Positions 6,452 through 11,638 of a stretch of 11,638 nt of DNA are shown here, piece after piece. Positions within the stretch are counted from its first letter, which is position 1; every line of letters begins with the position of its first letter. The notes under the pieces are model-generated. The model was not told where the DNA came from. It saw nothing but the letters and a program-made list of their open reading frames with translations, and did no database searches. The stretch is from Desulfitobacterium sp. (GTDB lineage Bacteria; Bacillota; Desulfitobacteriia; Desulfitobacteriales; Desulfitobacteriaceae). A program made the position numbers and the translations under genes. The stretch spans positions 1 through 11,638 of the forward strand of contig JAAZLD010000159.1 in NCBI GenBank assembly GCA_012799495.1, in the 5' to 3' direction.

Positions 6452-7579
6452 CTAATCCTGCATAACTTTTTCCCAAAGTTTCTCCCCTTCTGGTCCGTCA
6501 AAAAGAGTTTGCGTTCTTTTTTTCAAACCTACATACTCTTGTTCAAAATCCAAGAGAAGATTCAAAACATGCTGGACGGGAATACTATCCTGGTTCTTAC
6601 TTAAATTAAGAACACATCCTAAACAGTAAGCTGTGAGAATTTGGGCATTGGTCTCTTCCACTTCCCCTAAACGAGTTTCTACAAGTTCTTGGGCAAGACT
6701 GGGAGCAGCATGGGTTACCTGTCCCCCACTGCCGCAACAAAGAGCTTTTTCGTGATGGTGTTCCATTTCCACTACCTGATAGCCCTTTTTCTCCAAAGCT
6801 TGACGGGTTTGTTTGGCAAATATTCCTTGAAAGCGGTCAGGACAGGAATCATGTACAGTGAGGATCTTTTCTTTCATTATAGGGGTATTGAAAGCTTCTG
6901 AATCCTCTAGGGCTTCATAAATGGTCAATAAAGTAATCCCCAACTCCTTAGCTAACAGTTGGAGTTGATAATAACAGTTAGAACAAGCCAAAATTACCTT
7001 TTTCACATTTAGCTTGAGGAGTTTTTCTTTTAAATCCTGGGTGAAATTTTCCCATCTTTCTTTTAAACCTAATTGCCAAAGGGGCAAACCACAACAATCC
7101 GTCAAAAGGGTGACATCCTTATATTCTTTTCTTAGATAGTCCATAGAGGTAAAAATTAGATCCGGATTATAGGTTAACATGGTGCACCCAGGGAAGAAGG
7201 CCACCTCTCCTTCTCTGTCAGGATTAAGTTCTTGGTAATCAACCCCGTAGACTTGGCGGTATGCTTTCATCACATTCAGGGGTCGATCCGGGAACATATA
7301 CTTATAGTCATGGATGGGATACGTTCCTTCTGCCACGGCTTTTTTCCGCATAAATTGAAACATATCCCTGGGACTCAACCCTAGAGGACAGACTCCTTCA
7401 CATAGCCCACATAGGGAGCAGGAAAAAGCTTCCTTTGGACTTAGCAATCGCTCAGCGATTTCTACCACATCCTCCCCTATGGACTGCAAAAGCTGGCATT
7501 CGGAGATACATTGGCCACAGCTTAAGCATTCATCCTGTATTTTTTGAATGATTTCTTCCCCATTCTCCTTATAACTCAA
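6452..7579 (-). CDS. HdrD/GlpC-like Fe-S protein, copy 2 (two ferredoxin motifs plus two CCG domains)
   Basis: A 375-residue protein. The N-terminal part has two full [4Fe-4S] motifs: C18-x2-C21-x2-C24-x3-C28 and C54-x2-C57-x2-C60-x3-C64P. Two CCG domains follow: C132-x29-CC(162-163)-x35-C199-x2-C202 and C246-x34-CC(281-282)-x36-C319-x2-C322. These are the cysteine patterns that bind the non-cubane clusters of heterodisulfide reductase HdrB/HdrD. Length fits stand-alone HdrD/GlpC proteins. It is soluble and has no membrane segment. The start is a TTG at 7579 with a strong GGAGGG site, and I see no better in-frame ATG. It is a clear paralog of the gene just upstream, 48 nt away, colinear through the whole length. 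A true CoM-CoB reductase is unlikely in a bacterium of this type. An electron-transfer or disulfide/oxidoreductase role is inferred. Confidence 0.9.
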   Translation of the reverse strand: MSYKENGEEIIQKIQDECLSCGQCISECQLLQSIGEDVVEIAERLLSPKEAFSCSLCGLCEGVCPLGLSPRDMFQFMRKKAVAEGTYPIHDYKYMFPDRPLNVMKAYRQVYGVDYQELNPDREGEVAFFPGCTMLTYNPDLIFTSMDYLRKEYKDVTLLTDCCGLPLWQLGLKERWENFTQDLKEKLLKLNVKKVILACSNCYYQLQLLAKELGITLLTIYEALEDSEAFNTPIMKEKILTVHDSCPDRFQGIFAKQTRQALEKKGYQVVEMEHHHEKALCCGSGGQVTHAAPSLAQELVETRLGEVEETNAQILTAYCLGCVLNLSKNQDSIPVQHVLNLLLDFEQEYVGLKKRTQTLFDGPEGEKLWEKVMQD

Positions 7580-7627
7580 TTCCTTCCCTCCTTTTACGGA
7601 ATATCTACCTTATCCTAGCCCGAAGGT

Positions 7628-8746
7628 TTATTCTGGATCTTCATAAAGCTTCAAATAAAGCTCCATTCCTTCTTCCCCGTCAAACATTTTGGCAGCCATT
7701 CCTTTTACTTCATCATAGTTCTCTTCATAATCCAGGAGGATATTAAGAATATGACGAACTTCAACTTTCCTTTCGTCAATGTTGCCGAAGTTAAGAACAC
7801 AGGCATGACAAGTGGCTAAGAGAGTATCGGCTCCTGCTTCTTCAGCTTCCGTTAAGTTTTGGGTTTCATGTTCTGTTGACCATTCAGGATGGAAATGACC
7901 CATTTGTCCACTACTGCCACAGCAGACTGAGTCTTTGCCATGGTGTTTCATTTCCACTCTCTTATAGCCATTTTCATCCAATGCTTCCCTTACTTGCTTT
8001 GCGTAAATCCCATCAAAGCGATCTGGACAGGCGTCATGGACGGCATATACTCTTGAATTTTGGTTTTTCACAAACTGCCCCTTTAAAGCCTCAATAACTG
8101 TCATAATTTCAAAATCCTGAAAACCTTCCTGGTTTTTAAACTGATAATAACAATTAGGGCAAGCGATAATGAAGCGTTTTACTCCTAACTCTTGAGCCTT
8201 TATTCTGGCTTGGGCTTTAAGTTTATCCCCTCTCTCTGGAAGGCCAATATGGTACATAGGAATTCCACAGCAATTATCAAAGAATACTAAGTTGGGATAT
8301 TCTTTTTCTAAAGCTTGATAGACCTTTTTTGTAAGTTTAGGAGAGTAGGTGAGCAAGGAGCATCCTGGGAAAAAGGCTGTATCTCCAGGATTAGTTTCAT
8401 TTAGATCCGAATAATCAACTCCATAATATTCTCGGAAAAGACTCATTACAGTAACGGGGCGGTCGGGGAATAAATATTGATAATCAACTAACTCCAGCTC
8501 CCCATTTTTAACTGCCTGGACTCTCCCTTCCTCAAACATCCGATATGGACTTAAACCAAGGTGACAAGCTGTTTCACATTTACCACAAAGGGCACAACCA
8601 TACGCATCGTCAAAGGCAACCCCGCGTTTGGCGATAGCCTTAGGGGATTCATTAAGGTGGGTTAATAGGCGACAACTTTCAGCACATTTACCACATTCTG
8701 TACATTTTTCTATTATTTCTTTTCCCCAATCTTGCTCTCTTTTCAT
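7628..8746 (-). CDS. HdrD/GlpC-like Fe-S protein, copy 1
   Basis: This is the first of the tandem HdrD-like pair. Residue numbers here count from the upstream TTG at 8749. Ferredoxin motifs are C16-x2-C19-x2-C22-x3-C26 and C52-x2-C55-x2-C58-x3-C62, the last followed by His instead of the usual Pro. The CCG domains are C130-x29-CC(160-161)-x35-C197-x2-C200 and C241-x34-CC(276-277)-x36-C314-x2-C317. Spacings are identical to copy 2, so both copies should carry two cubane and up to two non-cubane clusters. Two starts are possible: TTG at 8749 or the adjacent ATG at 8746. I prefer the ATG because GGAAGTGAT lies at a normal distance from it. A 120-nt gap separates it from the flavin oxidoreductase gene, and I see no convincing promoter there. 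Confidence 0.9.
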   Translation of the reverse strand: MKREQDWGKEIIEKCTECGKCAESCRLLTHLNESPKAIAKRGVAFDDAYGCALCGKCETACHLGLSPYRMFEEGRVQAVKNGELELVDYQYLFPDRPVTVMSLFREYYGVDYSDLNETNPGDTAFFPGCSLLTYSPKLTKKVYQALEKEYPNLVFFDNCCGIPMYHIGLPERGDKLKAQARIKAQELGVKRFIIACPNCYYQFKNQEGFQDFEIMTVIEALKGQFVKNQNSRVYAVHDACPDRFDGIYAKQVREALDENGYKRVEMKHHGKDSVCCGSSGQMGHFHPEWSTEHETQNLTEAEEAGADTLLATCHACVLNFGNIDERKVEVRHILNILLDYEENYDEVKGMAAKMFDGEEGMELYLKLYEDPE

Positions 8747-8866
8747 CAAGTATCACTTCCATATTTAAATTAGATTAAGAGCGACAAACTCTTTAGCAAA
8801 TTCAACGAAAATGATGTGCCCAACTTGGAAAAATTCTAGTTCTCACTTTCTCTTTATTACAGACTA

Positions 8867-9997
8867 TTAGTGGCTGATTTCTAATTCTTCTACTAAATCA
8901 TCCATATACAGTGAATCGCTTTCACAAGTTTCCTTTGGGCAGGATTTACTCTCGTCCAACTTTTCTTCTAATTCTTCGTCCAATTTTTCTTCAGATTTCC
9001 CTTCTAGCTTGAGCCTTTCTTTATAGGCCCAATCTTTATCTTGTAAAAGAGCCCGGCCCACACCTACTAAATCCGCCTTTCCGCTTTCAATGATCTCATT
9101 GGCCTTAGCACCGGTTTTGATTCCTCCAGTGACGATAAGAGGAATGTTTACATAAGGCCTGATGGTTTCCGCCATGTAGGTAAAGAATCCTTCCTCTCCC
9201 TTTTTAATGTAGCCAGAAATTCCTCCGGAAAGATCTATACAGTCTACACCGACTGCTTCTAAGGCCTGAGCAGCGGTAATGCTATCCTGAAGAGTATTGC
9301 CATCAGGCAAGCGATCATCGGCACCTAAGCGATAGAAAACGGGGTAATCTTTCCCAACAGCACGGCGAACTCTCTTAACTACCTCTAAAGGGAAGGTAAG
9401 CCGCCGCTCTAAGGAGCCTCCATATTCATCATGGCGGAAATTTGTCAGAGGTGAATAAAACTGATTGAGAAGATAACCATGAGCTCCATGAATTTCTACA
9501 AAGTCAAACCCGGCTTTTTGGGCACGACGGGCGGCCCGTGCGAAGTCTATGGCAATTTCCTTAAGGTCTTCATGTTCTAGCTTTTTTGGTAATACCCGAT
9601 AAGATGTTTTTTCTTTGCCACCAAATCGTTTCAAATATTTGGACTGAACACTTGATGGTCCACTGGGAGTATCTAAAGCCCTAGCTCCTGCATGGCTGAT
9701 TTGGATTCCAACGGTAACTCCATACTTTTTGATTTCGGCAGCGAGAATTTCTAGTCCCGGAATTAAAGAATCATCATAGATCCCTAGTTGGCAGGGGTGG
9801 GCTTTCCCTATCGGATTAATATAAGAATGTTCTACAATAATCATACCTACATCACGAGTGCGAGCTCGGTAATGCTCGATGATCTTATGACTAACGGCTC
9901 CATCTTCTGTGGCAATATCCAATGCCATAGGTGGCATAACTATTCTATTTCTAATTTTGAGATTTTTTATCTGAAAAGGAGTAAACAATGGCAACAT
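8867..9997 (-). CDS. Old Yellow Enzyme-type NADH:flavin oxidoreductase with an acidic C-terminal tail
   Basis: An FMN-binding TIM-barrel oxidoreductase. The start of strand 1 (NRIVMPPM, residues 17-24), SHAGARA, and the signature HGAHGYLLNQF with the substrate-binding pair H170/H173 followed by SPLTNFRHDEYGGS are all present. It lacks the FAD/NAD and 4Fe-4S domains of 2,4-dienoyl-CoA reductases, which are about 670 residues long. The cysteine after PM found in YqjM-type enzymes is Ala here (A25). After the barrel comes a tail of roughly 48 residues (about 328-376), very rich in Glu, with a CPKETC pair and an internal repeat. I place the start at the ATG at 9997, which has AAGGGAG 8 nt upstream and gives the usual family N-terminus. 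An in-frame GTG at 10024 would add 9 residues. It probably reduces an activated C=C bond; the substrate is unknown. Confidence 0.88.
   Translation of the reverse strand: MLPLFTPFQIKNLKIRNRIVMPPMALDIATEDGAVSHKIIEHYRARTRDVGMIIVEHSYINPIGKAHPCQLGIYDDSLIPGLEILAAEIKKYGVTVGIQISHAGARALDTPSGPSSVQSKYLKRFGGKEKTSYRVLPKKLEHEDLKEIAIDFARAARRAQKAGFDFVEIHGAHGYLLNQFYSPLTNFRHDEYGGSLERRLTFPLEVVKRVRRAVGKDYPVFYRLGADDRLPDGNTLQDSITAAQALEAVGVDCIDLSGGISGYIKKGEEGFFTYMAETIRPYVNIPLIVTGGIKTGAKANEIIESGKADLVGVGRALLQDKDWAYKERLKLEGKSEEKLDEELEEKLDESKSCPKETCESDSLYMDDLVEELEISH
8952..8999. repeat. 24-bp imperfect tandem duplication inside the flavin oxidoreductase gene
   Basis: Two adjacent 24-bp units begin at 8952 and 8976, both with TCGTCCAA, and match at about 19 of 24 positions. 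They encode the repeated EEKLDE of the acidic tail. The reading frame is kept because the unit is a multiple of three, so the tail appears to have lengthened by local duplication. Confidence 0.7.
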
Positions 9998-10026
9998 ATC
10001 CATCACTCCCTTACTACTTGACACTG

Positions 10027-10872
10027 TTACTCTTCCGTATTTTCAGGTGGTAAAGCCACAGATTCTATACCTAAGTCATCTAAGACGCCAATTGTCCGTT
10101 GGGGAACCATTATAGTGTCATCAAATTTTGCGGAGTGTTCAATTACTCTTAACATAGGAAGTTGGCTAGCAAGGTCTACTGGAAGATCCACATCGGGAAT
10201 ATCCTCCACATAACCTAAAGGAAGATCCTCCTCTTTGGCCTTTCTATATAGCATATCTAAGGCGGTAATTCCGTTTACATTGTAGAAGACAGAGTGAAAA
10301 TCAAAATTGGTGGTGCATGTTAATCCTACAAGAGAGAATCCACCTTCTTGACAGGCACCTTCAACTAGAGCTGCACCAATTAAGGAGCCATCGCTACTTT
10401 TAATTTCTTTAGTAGCCTTTTTCTGTCCAGCTTCACTCTTGCTGAGACGCTCTAATTTCTCTAAGGCTTCCCTTAAAATATGTGGTTGCATTGTGGGTAA
10501 ATCTCCCCCACTGATCAAGATAGCGTCAGCAATACGATCATCAGCCCCATTTTTCAGAATGTAGTCTGTAGCATATTGCATACACTCATCAAAGGTCCCA
10601 CCTTCATCAGGAAAGACTCCGGCGATCTTTTCGGGATTTTTGACCTGGGATAATAGTTTGTCAAGATACTCCCGATCTCCGTCTTTGTTATAGCAAAGCC
10701 AAAATTCTCCTTCATCTACTGCTGTACATACATCGATGACATCTAGCACGCAAGACTCATAAAACTGTGTTGCTTCTTCTTCTGTTAAAATACCCCCTCG
10801 GGCTTCTGTTAAGCGTGTTTTACATTCTCCAACACGAGGTACTTTTGTGAATACTAGTATGACTTTTTTCAT
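10027..10872 (-). CDS. DUF2064 / TIGR04282-type transferase (GT-A-like fold)
   Basis: A 281-residue protein. The N-terminal motif KVPRVGECKTRL (residues 10-21), GGDLPTM (122-128) and EGGFSLVGL (176-184) are the hallmarks of DUF2064. TIGR04282 names these rSAM/selenodomain-associated transferase 1. The fold is that of nucleotide-sugar or nucleotidyl transferases, but no member's reaction is certain to me. It is longer than typical members of about 200 residues: a Lys/Ser-rich insert lies around 141-163, and an extension of about 50 residues follows position 230. The ATG at 10872 overlaps the GNAT stop in an ATGA junction, with GGAGG upstream inside the GNAT gene, so the two are translationally coupled. 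The family's link to radical SAM genes may relate it to the radical SAM gene at the left edge. Confidence 0.85.
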   Translation of the reverse strand: MKKVILVFTKVPRVGECKTRLTEARGGILTEEEATQFYESCVLDVIDVCTAVDEGEFWLCYNKDGDREYLDKLLSQVKNPEKIAGVFPDEGGTFDECMQYATDYILKNGADDRIADAILISGGDLPTMQPHILREALEKLERLSKSEAGQKKATKEIKSSDGSLIGAALVEGACQEGGFSLVGLTCTTNFDFHSVFYNVNGITALDMLYRKAKEEDLPLGYVEDIPDVDLPVDLASQLPMLRVIEHSAKFDDTIMVPQRTIGVLDDLGIESVALPPENTEE

Positions 10873-11348
10873 TTATTTTTCCCTCCATAGTAGATCATTG
10901 GTACAGGTTGACATTTATCTTGATCTGGACATTCTCCACATTGATCCCGATACCACTCCGGGATATCTTCTAAAGTGCAAGGTTTAAAGCCCATTTTCTC
11001 GTAAAAACCTACTGCATAACCTCGCGCTAAAGTTGCCAAAGTAAATTCATTATCTATTCCTTTTTCCCAAAAAACTTCTTTGCAACATTCCCAAGGATCT
11101 TCGAGTATTGTAGATAATAAGGCTTTACCCACACCTTGAGTTTGGAGGCCTTCTTTAACCCCGATTACTTCAAGAAAGAATAGCCCTTCATCACACTGGG
11201 AAATCTTTGCTCCCCCAACAATCTCTCCTTCATCCTTAGCAACTAATACTTCATCAATCTCTCCGGGATAACCCATTTGATACTCCGTTAAAATATTTAT
11301 AACATCGAGTTCTTCATGCTCTTGGGCAAATGAGATTGATATTGTCAT
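10869..11348 (-). CDS. GNAT-family N-acetyltransferase with a Cys-rich C-terminal tail
   Basis: A 159-residue GNAT protein. The acetyl-CoA pyrophosphate loop is Q69-T-Q-G-V-G74 after the strand FFLEVIGV, and the later AVGFYEKMGF (112-121) is the typical GNAT motif B region. The C-terminus adds a compact cysteine group, C137-x2-C140-x5-C146, that is not part of the core fold and looks able to bind a metal. C88-C89 is another cysteine pair. This is the first gene of the upstream sigma-54 unit and overlaps the DUF2064 gene by 4 nt. GGAGG lies about 11 nt before the ATG at 11348, a slightly long spacer. The acyl acceptor could be an amine, an amino acid or a protein and cannot be told from sequence. 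Confidence 0.85.
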   Translation of the reverse strand: MTISISFAQEHEELDVINILTEYQMGYPGEIDEVLVAKDEGEIVGGAKISQCDEGLFFLEVIGVKEGLQTQGVGKALLSTILEDPWECCKEVFWEKGIDNEFTLATLARGYAVGFYEKMGFKPCTLEDIPEWYRDQCGECPDQDKCQPVPMIYYGGKNK

Positions 11349-11380
11349 GACCTATTTTTCCTCCCTTCCACTTATGACCT

Positions 11381-11411
11381 TTAAGGATAAGGAGATAGCC
11401 TTTATCCTTAA
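11381..11411 (-). promoter_or_regulatory. Leader hairpin between the sigma-54 promoter and the GNAT gene
   Basis: Perfect 10-bp arms, TTAAGGATAA (11381-11390) and TTATCCTTAA (11402-11411), extend by one G-U and one G-C pair, leaving a short loop. It falls within the predicted 5' leader (start near 11427) and ends about 32 nt before the ATG. No T-run follows on the minus strand, so it is not a terminator. An mRNA-stabilising stem or a protein or DNA operator are both possible. Confidence 0.45.
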
Positions 11412-11437
11412 TTCCTTCCTATGTTGCATACTTATAA

Positions 11438-11454
11438 TGCAATTATCATGCCAA
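11438..11454 (-). promoter_or_regulatory. Sigma-54 (-24/-12) promoter of the upstream seven-gene unit
   Basis: On the minus strand the sequence reads TTGGCATGATAATTGCA: TGGCA, then TTGCA, with exactly 10 nt between GG and GC. It is near consensus and almost the same as the site at 4511-4527. The predicted start lies near 11427, about 78 nt before the GNAT start codon. All genes down to the MBL-fold hydrolase run in the same direction with short gaps, which fits one transcript. Confidence 0.82.
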
Positions 11455-11530
11455 TATAACAAAAGAAGCTGAAAGGCGGACAAATACTCCTTTTCACGAG
11501 TTCAGAGAAAATGAGTATAACTAAAAACCA

Positions 11531-11571
11531 TTTCATTTTAGGGAAAATCTTTTTCATTTTGAGACAAAAAG
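11531..11571. promoter_or_regulatory. Candidate enhancer sites upstream of the GNAT sigma-54 promoter
   Basis: TTTCATTTT occurs at 11531-11539 and 11552-11560, offset by 21 bp, about two helical turns, and 77-117 bp upstream of the -24 element. This is a typical place for enhancer-binding proteins. The second copy extends to TTTCATTTTGA, the 11-mer also found at 4590-4600, and sits in a small dyad TTTTG-AGA-CAAAA (11557-11569). Confidence 0.35.
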
Positions 11572-11576
11572 TCATT

Positions 11577-11608
11577 AAAATAAGGGAAAAGTAAAATCTT
11601 TCCCCTTA
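11577..11608 (-). terminator. Probable terminator of a gene outside the window
   Basis: Arms 11581-11591 and 11598-11608 form an 11-bp stem (AAGGGAAAAG against CTTTCCCCTT, including one G-U pair) around a 6-nt loop. On the minus strand it is followed by TTTTAATG. It would end a minus-strand gene lying to the right of the window and insulate the sigma-54 unit. Between it and the GNAT gene I see no coding sequence. Confidence 0.55.
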
Positions 11609-11610
11609 GG

Positions 11611-11630
11611 CAAGTACCTTAATTCACTTG
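11611..11630. promoter_or_regulatory. Dyad CAAGT-N10-ACTTG (second copy)
   Basis: An inverted repeat with the same half-site and the same 10-nt spacing as the dyad at 317-336. It lies just before the terminator-like hairpin in the direction of minus-strand transcription, an odd place for an operator. It is recorded for the match alone. Confidence 0.2.
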
Positions 11631-11638
11631 TCCTGACA

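Noticed and set aside
6689..8097. Plus-strand open frames at 6689-6901 and 7876-8097
   Set aside because: Both overlap the HdrD-like genes with intact cysteine motifs and have no family resemblance.
6452..8746. Calling the HdrD-like genes true CoM-CoB heterodisulfide reductase
   Set aside because: CCG-domain proteins of this layout are widespread in bacteria without methanogenesis, and no methanogenic genes are in the window.
8750..8866. Possible sigma-A or sigma-54 promoter ahead of the first HdrD-like gene
   Set aside because: No -35/-10 pair with acceptable match and spacing and no GG-N10-GC element was found; only a weak 5-bp hairpin is present.
9788..10021. Plus-strand open frame of 77 codons at the start of the flavin oxidoreductase gene
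   Set aside because: It is opposite the conserved N-terminal region of the flavoprotein, with no good start signal.

Overview
The window looks like part of the chromosome of a low-to-mid GC, strictly anaerobic Gram-positive bacterium, probably a member of the Clostridia (Peptococcaceae-like). This is an inference from the AT-rich base composition, strong GGAGG-type ribosome binding sites, use of TTG starts, and the density of oxygen-sensitive Fe-S and Mo/W enzymes. All eleven genes, including one cut by the left edge, lie on the minus strand, so transcription runs from high to low coordinates.

Layout in transcription order. At 11577-11608 a hairpin followed by a short T-run probably ends a gene outside the window. 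A near-consensus sigma-54 (-24/-12) promoter at 11438-11454 then starts a seven-gene unit: a GNAT acetyltransferase with a Cys-rich tail; a DUF2064 (TIGR04282-type) transferase; an Old Yellow Enzyme-type flavin oxidoreductase; two tandem paralogous HdrD-like Fe-S proteins with complete cysteine sets; a DUF169 protein fused to an unusual two-cluster ferredoxin; and a PhnP-like metallo-beta-lactamase-fold hydrolase. A 205-bp gap holds a second sigma-54 promoter (4511-4527). It drives a three-gene unit: a molybdopterin (bis-MGD) oxidoreductase without a Tat signal, a four-cluster [4Fe-4S] electron-transfer subunit, and an NrfD/PsrC-type membrane subunit.

Downstream of the NrfD-like gene is a 383-bp gap full of DNA structure: four 25-bp tandem repeats, two mutually exclusive hairpins, a run of five GGG tracts with 8-bp periodicity, and a terminator-like hairpin. 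Beyond it begins a radical SAM protein of the COG1964 type, truncated by the window edge.

How the genes may work together (inference): the two sigma-54 promoters and a shared upstream motif suggest one enhancer-binding activator controls both units. The Mo enzyme, its Fe-S subunit and the NrfD-like protein would exchange electrons between a cytoplasmic substrate and the menaquinone pool. The HdrD-like pair, the DUF169-ferredoxin and the flavin oxidoreductase would form a soluble electron-transfer branch. I cannot name the substrate. No mobile element, CRISPR array, tRNA or rRNA was seen.
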